Shown piece after piece: positions 8,101-14,954 of a stretch of 35,189 nucleotides of DNA. Position 1 is the stretch's first letter; each line of letters opens with the position of its first letter. A model generated the notes under the pieces. It searched no databases. It had not been told where the DNA came from and saw only the letters and a list, made by a program, of their open reading frames with translations. A program made the position numbers and the translations under genes. The DNA is from an uncultured bacterium. GTDB lineage: Bacteria > UBP6 > UBA1177. The stretch lies in NCBI GenBank assembly GCA_905235605.1, contig CAJOMF010000017.1:1-35189 (forward strand), given 5' to 3'.

Positions 8101-9474
8101 ATGACAGTTAAGTATGAACTGGAACGAAAAGTAGAAGAATACCAAGGATATTTGATTGCAGGATACGATGTTATCACTGTAAAGGAAACAAGGGAAGAGT
8201 GTGATAAATACGACTATATAATAGCGGCTTCTTGCGGAGTTATTGCAGGATTGGTTGACGTTTTCTTTGTCGGAGCTCCAGGTAAAAGCGTATTGGAGGG
8301 TGCTGTCAATGGAAGCGTTGACTCATTTGAAAAAAAGGCGGCACAGGTTTTTTACGAATTTGATCAACGTTCAGTTAAAAACAGAAACCGTCCTGAAACA
8401 TTAGATCAGTGTATCAATTATTTGGAACAGGCATTTCCTGTTCCTTACGATGCAAGATATGCAAAAGACTTGAAAAAAGCAGGTCAAAATACGCTGAAGG
8501 GGATGAATCCTAAAAACCACCATCTTTTATCTTTATCACATTCCCCGGATATTTTCGGCTTGATTTTTTCCATTATTGACCAGTTTACAGATGCGGGATC
8601 ATATATCGATAACGGGAAACTTATTCGTTTGGAACCTAAAAAGAGCAGTGGAAGTGTTCCATATTTACAAGGAAGTAATCCTGTTAGTAAATTTTTCTGC
8701 GGCTTTGTGAATTGGATCGGGCATATTATATCTGATTTAGCTGGCTCAAGTTCTGTCAGAAGAAAAGGCGGCAAAAATTCCGGTGTCTCAATTCCTTTTT
8801 ATGAACTTTTTCTTGGTTGTAATTTCGGAAATATAGATGGAAATACTATCGCCGAAATAGCCACAAAGGCTTTTGAAGAGGGATATAATCTGAACTGGGG
8901 ATTGACGATGGCAATTCCTGTTGTTCTAAACGATCTCTTCATAAGACTGATATGGTCCCTGAAAAAGCACTTTTATGCAGGAAAAGATTGGAAACAGTGT
9001 ATTCCGACAAACGACCATGACGATTTAAGAGTTATGCTTTTGGTGGGGCAGGCGGCAATGTGTCTGGTTGACGGATTGGATGCTTTTATAAGATCCGGAG
9101 GTAATGCATTGCTGTTTGTCAGCAGGATCAATTTGATAGCCTGGGGCAAATTGGCTTACATGGCAGTAAAGGAACTCGTTATAAGATACAAAAACCTTAT
9201 AGACAGTATTTCCCAACCTTACAAGTTGATAAATGAAGCCATGAGCGAATATTTGGAAAAACTGGAAAGCATAGATTTAGAAGCATTCAAGCATGAAGCT
9301 GAAGCTTTTGAATGTTTTTGCAAAAAAATGCTCGCGGCCAGCAATGAAGAGAGCCTTAATCAAGTTTTGATGGCATGGATGAAAGAATTGAAGTTCGAAC
9401 TTCCTTGGGAGGGTGATTTTAATACTTTCATGTCAAATTCCAAAAATTGTCTGGAATTTGGGAAAAGAAAATGA
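8101..9474 (+). CDS. Large protein of unknown function, first gene of the putative five-gene operon
   Basis: 457 aa with membrane-helix-like segments (YIIAASCGVIAGLVDVFFVGAP; LTMAIPVVLNDLFIRLIWSLKKHFY) and striking motifs KNHHLLSLSHSPDIFGL, WIGHIISDLAGSSSVRRKGGKNSGVSIPFYELF, DLRVMLLVGQAAMCLVDGLDAFIRSGGNALLF. Confidence 0.8.
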   Translation: MTVKYELERKVEEYQGYLIAGYDVITVKETREECDKYDYIIAASCGVIAGLVDVFFVGAPGKSVLEGAVNGSVDSFEKKAAQVFYEFDQRSVKNRNRPETLDQCINYLEQAFPVPYDARYAKDLKKAGQNTLKGMNPKNHHLLSLSHSPDIFGLIFSIIDQFTDAGSYIDNGKLIRLEPKKSSGSVPYLQGSNPVSKFFCGFVNWIGHIISDLAGSSSVRRKGGKNSGVSIPFYELFLGCNFGNIDGNTIAEIATKAFEEGYNLNWGLTMAIPVVLNDLFIRLIWSLKKHFYAGKDWKQCIPTNDHDDLRVMLLVGQAAMCLVDGLDAFIRSGGNALLFVSRINLIAWGKLAYMAVKELVIRYKNLIDSISQPYKLINEAMSEYLEKLESIDLEAFKHEAEAFECFCKKMLAASNEESLNQVLMAWMKELKFELPWEGDFNTFMSNSKNCLEFGKRK

Positions 9475-9734
9475 GCTTTAAGTGTGATAAATGCGGAGAA
9501 TGTTGCAGAAATTTAGGTCTGTCTGACTTATATGGTGACCTTGATTCCGGAAATGGAGTATGCAGGTACTTAATCGGAAATTTGTGCAGCATTTATGAAA
9601 ACAGACCGCTTAAATGCAGGGTTGAGGAGAGTTATTGTTTTTTTGAGGAGGTAATGTCAAAAGAGGAGTATTATGCAAAAAATTATGAAGTTTGTGCCGG
9701 ACTTAAACAAAAGGCAAAAAGAAAAAACAAGTGA
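9471..9734 (+). CDS. YkgJ-like cysteine-cluster (putative Zn/Fe-chelating) protein
   Basis: CDKCGECCRNLGL...CRYLIGNLCSIYENRPLKCR. ATGA overlap with the upstream stop (9471-9474). Confidence 0.75.
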   Translation: MSFKCDKCGECCRNLGLSDLYGDLDSGNGVCRYLIGNLCSIYENRPLKCRVEESYCFFEEVMSKEEYYAKNYEVCAGLKQKAKRKNK

Positions 9735-9760
9735 TTTATTGTCATTTTAAGGAGGAAAAA

Positions 9761-10783
9761 ATGCCAATTCCTATTTTTTTAGCAATTGGAGCAGGAATTG
9801 CTGCGGCAGTTGGTGTCGGAGCAGGAATTAACGGGGCTGTTAAAATGAGCGAAGCCAACGACACGATTAAATCTGCCGAGACAAAACAAAACAACGCTTT
9901 GAGAAAATTAAAAAATCATCAGGAGTCTTCATTTAAACTTATGGATGATTTAGGAAAGCAGGAACTGTTGATTTTAAAGAGTTTCGAGAAATTCTCGGAT
10001 ACAATCGAAAGAATTCAAGGTCGTCCTAAATTTCACGATTTCCAAAAAGGCAGTATAACGATTCCCAAATTTGAGCCCGGAGATCTTAAAGATGTTTCTG
10101 TCGGTGCAGGAATACTGCTTGGCGGTGTCGGCGGGGCTGCAGTCGGAACTCTTGGCGGATTTGCCGCGGCCGGTGCAACAACGGCAGCTGTTACAGCTCT
10201 CGGAACTGCTTCTACCGGAACCGCGATAGCTTCTTTAAGCGGAGCGGCTGCAACAAATGCGACATTGGCTGCATTGGGCGGCGGAGCGATTGCTGCCGGC
10301 GGCGGAGGAATCGCCCTTGGAACGACTTTGTTGGGAGCTGCAACGTTAGGTGTCGGTCTGCTTGTAGGAGGAGTTATTTTCAGTATAACAGGGAGTTCTT
10401 TATCTGACAAGGCGGATGAAGCATACCGTCAGGCTTGCAGCACAGAAGAAAAAGTTGATGCTATCTGTCAATATCTTTCAAAACTGAAAAAGTACGCTGG
10501 AGATTTCAAAAAGACACTCTCTGCTGTTGAATGTTCCTACAAAGAACACATGGAAAAACTGGAGCAGATAGTTATAGGACAGAACAAAGTGCAGTGGAAA
10601 GATTTTTCTGACGAAGAGCAGTTGATTACGCAAAATACTGTTTTGTTGGTTGCGTTGCTTTATGAGATGTGCACAGTTAAACTCGTTCTGAAAAACCGTA
10701 AGAATGATGATGAAAGTGAAGTCAATGTAAATGGTATTTTGGATGCAAATGCCAAGGCTGATAAATTATTGGAAGAAATTTAA
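9761..10783 (+). CDS. Glycine/alanine-rich membrane protein with coiled-coil-like flanks
   Basis: ATG 9761 after GGAGG. N-terminal hydrophobic helix, charged helical region, then a long GG/AAA-rich stretch (DVSVGAGILLGGVGGAAVGTLGGFAAAGATTAAVTALG...GLLVGGVIFSITG) and a C-terminal helical domain. Confidence 0.75.
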   Translation: MPIPIFLAIGAGIAAAVGVGAGINGAVKMSEANDTIKSAETKQNNALRKLKNHQESSFKLMDDLGKQELLILKSFEKFSDTIERIQGRPKFHDFQKGSITIPKFEPGDLKDVSVGAGILLGGVGGAAVGTLGGFAAAGATTAAVTALGTASTGTAIASLSGAAATNATLAALGGGAIAAGGGGIALGTTLLGAATLGVGLLVGGVIFSITGSSLSDKADEAYRQACSTEEKVDAICQYLSKLKKYAGDFKKTLSAVECSYKEHMEKLEQIVIGQNKVQWKDFSDEEQLITQNTVLLVALLYEMCTVKLVLKNRKNDDESEVNVNGILDANAKADKLLEEI

Positions 10784-10800
10784 TTGAATGGAGAAGAAAT

Positions 10801-11199
10801 ATGTTTTTAAATCAGTTGAGTTATCAAGAAAGAAAAATGTTCCTTAATTTAAGTGTTCACGTCGCGAAGGCGGATAATGTGCTTGAAGCTAAAGAAAAAG
10901 AGCTGATCAGCGCATATTGCAATGAAATGCAGCTTCCCGCTGTCGAGTTATTTGAAGTTGTACCGATGGAGACAATAACAGATTATTTTGCTCAGGCAGA
11001 TATGCACACAAAGAAGATTGTGCTCCTGGAGATATTGGGACTTGCCTATGTTGACGGTGCTTATTGCGAGGCAGAAAAGAATTTGATAAAGGGATTTGTT
11101 GAAAAAATTGAAATACCGGAAGAAGATTACCAGAAATTAAACGAACTGATTTCAAAGTATTACCTGATGTGTAAGGATTTGTTTGAGGCTGTTCAATAA
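10801..11199 (+). CDS. TerB-like (tellurite-resistance TerB/DjlA-type) protein
   Basis: All-helical 132 aa with SVHVAKADNVLEAKEKELISAYCNEM and LGLAYVDGAYCEAEKNLIKGFVEKIEIPEEDYQKL, typical TerB-type repeated acidic motifs. Confidence 0.6.
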   Translation: MFLNQLSYQERKMFLNLSVHVAKADNVLEAKEKELISAYCNEMQLPAVELFEVVPMETITDYFAQADMHTKKIVLLEILGLAYVDGAYCEAEKNLIKGFVEKIEIPEEDYQKLNELISKYYLMCKDLFEAVQ

Positions 11200-11270
11200 T
11201 TTATTTCCAGGGTTGAATTTTTGTGTTTTTTCATCTGATTTAGTGATGATTGGGGGTGAAAACCTGAAAA

Positions 11271-11972
11271 ATGTTTGAAAAAATCGGCAAATACATCATT
11301 GATCACGATGAAAAATTAACATTCAATATTGTCTATATCGCACTTTCCATAGTTTTGAGTGTGGTTTTCAACCTCTATTGGCTGATTGTCATTGTAACGC
11401 TTCACCTGTTCCTTGACATTTATGTATCAATGCACAGCGGAAAAATTTTCGGCAAGGCTGTTTTGTCCGGATTATGGAAACTGAAACTCGATTTTGTCCT
11501 TATTCTTTTTTCAATAGTTGTCTTTATATATCTTGAGGCAATGATCGGAGCTCTGGCAGGGCAGGGTGCCAAAGGTTTAAAAGGGGCGCAAGGAGTTAAA
11601 GGAGCTGCCAGTTCTTCAAAAATCGGAACAGGCGGCAAAATTATGAAAATCGGCAGCCAGACAGGTAAAGCGTTTAAAACCAGTGAAAAAATTGCTTTAG
11701 GACTGAAAGCACTGGGACCTAAAACGTTGGCAACAATAAGAACAGTTCTAAATTTAACGGATGATATTCCTAAATTCCTGATTATTTTAAGGAGTAATGG
11801 AAAGAAAGATGAAAAAGCAATGGAAAATGAGTCTTTTAAGATCACATGGGGAGATATAATCGTTCTTGGTTTTGGAGTTCTGTTTCTCGGAATGATATTG
11901 CTGTTTCCTTTCATATTTGATCTTTCTTTTTCGGAAAGCATGGATTTTATTCTGAAAAGCCTCGAATCTTGA
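11271..11972 (+). CDS. Polytopic membrane protein of unknown function, last gene of the putative operon
   Basis: Hydrophobic segments at both ends and a central Gly/Lys/Ala-rich linker (GALAGQGAKGLKGAQGVKGAASSSKIGTGGKIMKIG). Confidence 0.65.
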   Translation: MFEKIGKYIIDHDEKLTFNIVYIALSIVLSVVFNLYWLIVIVTLHLFLDIYVSMHSGKIFGKAVLSGLWKLKLDFVLILFSIVVFIYLEAMIGALAGQGAKGLKGAQGVKGAASSSKIGTGGKIMKIGSQTGKAFKTSEKIALGLKALGPKTLATIRTVLNLTDDIPKFLIILRSNGKKDEKAMENESFKITWGDIIVLGFGVLFLGMILLFPFIFDLSFSESMDFILKSLES

Positions 11973-12037
11973 TTCTTATGTCAGTGCTCTGGAGCAGGGG
12001 GCTGCTCGATCATCCTTTCGAGCTTTTTGAGCAGTTT

Positions 12038-12327
12038 TCAACGCCATTTTCCAGCCAATCTGAAATCTTGAATAAGTCTTAAAGCCAAAACACCGAATGG
12101 AATTCCGTAGGATTGAGCGAGCCTGTAGTTGAAGAATGTTTCGGCGAAAATTGCACGAGTAAAACGATAGAGACGAGCATCTTTAAGGTCGTCAGTAAGC
12201 CGCAATTCTACAAATTATGTATGATTTCGGGAATCCATGATGAATCCATAACTTCGAAAGCGAAGCACTGCTTAGCCAAATCTTTGAGTGATGCGCCGAT
12301 ATGGTAAAGAGTTTGGGGAATGTCCGA
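12038..12327 (-). pseudogene. Possible decayed minus-strand gene in two frames
   Basis: Minus strand SDIPQTLYHIGASLKDLAKQCFAFEVMDSSWIPEIIHNL*, then a second frame ELRLTDDLKDARLYRFTRAIFAETFFNYRLAQSYGIPFGVLALRLIQDFRLAGKWR*; no start codon or RBS. Confidence 0.35.
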
Positions 12328-12481
12328 TTATCCTTTTGCACCTTTTAAAGAGTTGTGAAGATTTTTTTCAAAATAATCTCTGTCTTAAAATATCATATAT
12401 TTAAATATTTTTACTTTTATTTTTGTAAAATTTTATTATAATGCTGTAAGAAATTTGTTGTTTGTAAAAATGTTGTGAGAC

Positions 12482-13465
12482 ATGAATGAAATTGACAATA
12501 GATTCGATGAAATAGCCAGAATAATCGAAGAAGCCCGCAACACAGCTTATCGCAGGGTGAATGAAGCTTTGATTATAATGTATCGCAGGATAGGGCGTTT
12601 TCTTTCCGAAAAATCAAAAGATGCAAACTACGGTGACGGCTATGTTGATTCTCTTTCAGAATATATTCAAAAACATTTCCCTGGCATTAAAGGTTTTAAC
12701 CGACGCGGTCTCTATCGAATGAAGCAGTTTTATGAGATTTATGCAGAAAATGAAAAAGTGTCAGCACTGCTGACACAATTGAGTTGGACCAATCATCTGC
12801 TTATTATGTCCGGCAGCAAAAGTGATGAAGAACGGGAATTTTATATGCGCCTCGCGGCAAAAGAACATTATAGTTCAAGAGAGCTTGAGCGGCAGATGGA
12901 CAGCGGATATTATGAGCGTTATATGCTTTCTCAAGGCAATTTGCTGCCTGATAAACTGCACTCTCAGGAAAATCCGTTCCTCGACTCGTATGTGGTGGAA
13001 TTTCTTAATTTGCCTAAAACATTTCAGGAAAACGACTTCCGTAAAGCTTTGGTGAAGGGAATGCGCAATTTCATTCTCGAATTGGGCAAGGACTTTTCTT
13101 TTGTCGGAGAGGAATATCCGATACAAGTCGGCGGCGATGATTTTCGGATTGATTTGCTGTTTTTTCATCGCACTCTGCACTGTCTTGTGGCAATAGAACT
13201 GAAAGAGGGAAAATTTAAACCGGAATATGTTTCAAAAATGGATTTTTATTTGGAAGGATTGGACAGACAAGTCAGAAAACCTGACGAAAATCCAAGTGTC
13301 GGACTTCTGCTTTGTGCGTCAAAAAATGACGAAGTGGTCGAATATGCCATGAGCCGCACACTCTCTCCGATGATGATAGCTCAGTATCAGTTGCAGCTAC
13401 CGGATAAGAATATCCTGCGCAGAAAATTGCAGGAATTGGCAAATTTACCGAAAATCGAAGAATAA
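12482..13465 (+). CDS. DUF1016 / YhcG-family PD-(D/E)XK nuclease-like protein
   Basis: N-terminal DUF1016 pattern (GFNRRGLYRMKQFYEIYA...LLTQLSWTNHLLIM) and C-terminal FRIDLLFFHRTLHCLVAIELKEGKFKPEYVSKMDFYLEGLD. Confidence 0.88.
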   Translation: MNEIDNRFDEIARIIEEARNTAYRRVNEALIIMYRRIGRFLSEKSKDANYGDGYVDSLSEYIQKHFPGIKGFNRRGLYRMKQFYEIYAENEKVSALLTQLSWTNHLLIMSGSKSDEEREFYMRLAAKEHYSSRELERQMDSGYYERYMLSQGNLLPDKLHSQENPFLDSYVVEFLNLPKTFQENDFRKALVKGMRNFILELGKDFSFVGEEYPIQVGGDDFRIDLLFFHRTLHCLVAIELKEGKFKPEYVSKMDFYLEGLDRQVRKPDENPSVGLLLCASKNDEVVEYAMSRTLSPMMIAQYQLQLPDKNILRRKLQELANLPKIEE

Positions 13466-13484
13466 TTTTTTCATATTTTTTGCG

Positions 13485-13520
13485 CTTGGACATTATATGC
13501 CCAACCATGCGTTTATAATC
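13485..13520 (+). promoter_or_regulatory. Palindrome + TATAAT element, copy 6
   Basis: TTGGAC 13486-13491, TATAAT 13514-13519, 32 nt before the ATG at 13552; similarity to copy 2 extends through GCGTTTATAATCAYTYYCGTMAACTTTTTT. Confidence 0.6.
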
Positions 13521-13551
13521 ATTCTCGTCAACTTTTTTTATGGAGGAAATT

Positions 13552-13950
13552 ATGACAGAAAGTTTATTTGAAGGCATTGCAGAAGCAATGGAAGGTGTTA
13601 CTGAAACTATGAATGTCGAGGCAGAAGATGAAAACAAAATCATTGAAAGTTCCGGAATTGATGAATCAGAGGAAGATTCTGCCGGTTCCGAATGCATTTG
13701 CGACGACTCCGCTGAAAACGAAGACGGAGAAACGGAAGATTACGGCGAAGAAACCTGCGGTGAAGAAAGCAGCGGCGGAGCAGAAGAGCCGGGTTTAATC
13801 GAGAGCATTTTCGGTTTCATCGACACGATGAGAACCGACGAGGTGTCGCGTGAGGTCGCTTTCGAAGAATTCGGGGAAATGTGCCGTGACAGCATCAACG
13901 AACTCTGCGACATCCTTAAAGAATTTCCGAAGATTTTCGAGAAAGAGTAG
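13552..13950 (+). CDS. Highly acidic hypothetical protein
   Basis: ATG 13552 after GGAGG; Glu/Asp-rich N-terminal half, helical C-terminus. Confidence 0.65.
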   Translation: MTESLFEGIAEAMEGVTETMNVEAEDENKIIESSGIDESEEDSAGSECICDDSAENEDGETEDYGEETCGEESSGGAEEPGLIESIFGFIDTMRTDEVSREVAFEEFGEMCRDSINELCDILKEFPKIFEKE

Positions 13951-13983
13951 GCAACTCACTGCCGCATCTTTTGTTCTTGTTTT

Positions 13984-14043
13984 AAACCTCAAGATTTTAC
14001 CAGACTGATTCGCAGGAAACTTCATGAAGTGTGAGGTTTCCTG
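13984..14043 (+). promoter_or_regulatory. Candidate leader attenuator with mutually exclusive hairpins upstream of thiS
   Basis: CAGGAAACTTCA (14013-14024) pairs with TGAGGTTTCCTG (14032-14043); AAACCTCA (13984-13991) is complementary to part of the same 3' arm (TGAGGTTT 14032-14039). Confidence 0.4.
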
Positions 14044-14120
14044 TGTAAGTGCAAATAAATATATTGCCAAACCCGAAAAAATAGGCGATAAAGGCGCGTG
14101 TTGGTCTTCTTGGAGGTAAT

Positions 14121-14315
14121 ATGACTAAAGTAAACGGAAAGACCGAGGCCGTTACCGGTCTCAATATAGCCGAGATAGTTGAAAAATTCGGCTACAACCC
14201 TGCGAGAGTCGCGGTGGAACTCAACGGTGCGATAGTTCCGAAGGCGAGATACGCCGAAACTGTCGTCAAGGAAAACGACACGCTTGAGGTCGTAAGTTTC
14301 GTGGGAGGCGGTTAG
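14121..14315 (+). CDS. thiS: Sulfur carrier protein ThiS
   Basis: 64-aa ubiquitin-like protein ending ...ENDTLEVVSFVGGG (C-terminal GG). Confidence 0.88.
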   Translation: MTKVNGKTEAVTGLNIAEIVEKFGYNPARVAVELNGAIVPKARYAETVVKENDTLEVVSFVGGG

Positions 14316-14951
14316 ATGATCCCCTCTAAGGAAGATTTTTTCAACGCTCTTGCGGCAAAACACGGGTCTGAACTTCAGAAAAAATTCGCGGCGGCTTCAG
14401 TCGCTGTCTGCGGTGCGGGCGGTCTCGGTTCGAATATCGCTATTGCTCTGGCTAGAGCAGGGGTAGGGCGGCTCAAGATCATCGATTTTGACAAAATCGA
14501 AGTCACAAATCTGAACCGCCAGCAGTATTTCGCAGACCAGATCGGTTTGTTCAAGGCTCAGGCTTTGAAAGAAAATTTGTTTAAAATCGCTCCTTACTGC
14601 GAAGTTACGGCTGAAGTTACTAAAATCACGGAAGAAAACGTCACATCGCTCCTCAAAGGCTTTCCGATAGTCTGCGAGGCTTTCGACAAGGCCGAGGCAA
14701 AGGCGATGCTCGTGAATGCGATCCTTGAAAACATGCCTGAGACTTATCTTGTTGCAGGTTCGGGCATGGCGAGTCTCAATCCGGCCAATCTCATAAAAAC
14801 GAGAAAAATCACTGACAGATTCTATCTCTGCGGAGACTTCACGAACGATGTCGATGCAGGAACCGGCCTTTTCGGAGCACGCGTTCTTGTCTGCGCGGCT
14901 CATCAGGCTCATACTGTTCTGCGGATAATCGCAGGCGAATTTGAAGTTTAA
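14316..14951 (+). CDS. thiF: ThiF-family adenylyltransferase
   Basis: GAGGLGSNIAIALARAGVGRLKIIDFDKIEVTNLNRQQYFADQIGLFKAQAL; directly follows thiS. Confidence 0.88.
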   Translation: MIPSKEDFFNALAAKHGSELQKKFAAASVAVCGAGGLGSNIAIALARAGVGRLKIIDFDKIEVTNLNRQQYFADQIGLFKAQALKENLFKIAPYCEVTAEVTKITEENVTSLLKGFPIVCEAFDKAEAKAMLVNAILENMPETYLVAGSGMASLNPANLIKTRKITDRFYLCGDFTNDVDAGTGLFGARVLVCAAHQAHTVLRIIAGEFEV

Positions 14952-14954
14952 ATT

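Noticed and set aside
7898-8104. 68-aa ORF MIIVRSQKSEVRSQKSE... as a real protein
   Set aside because: First half is only the heptamer repeat; it overlaps the start of the 8101 gene and has no homology signal. Treated as leader/repeat.
10033-10410. 125-aa Pro/Ala-rich minus-strand ORF
   Set aside because: Mirror of the Gly/Ala-rich coding strand; low-complexity shadow ORF.
1675-13520. Palindromic elements as integron attC sites (GCCCAAC resembles RYYYAAC and they follow stop codons)
   Set aside because: TTGGGC precedes GCCCAAC with only 7 nt between; attC needs RYYYAAC first and GTTRRRY last with paired L boxes over at least about 55 nt. No integrase seen.
13984-14120. TPP riboswitch upstream of thiS
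   Set aside because: Hairpins are present but the conserved TPP core sequences could not be found by eye; kept only as a generic candidate attenuator.
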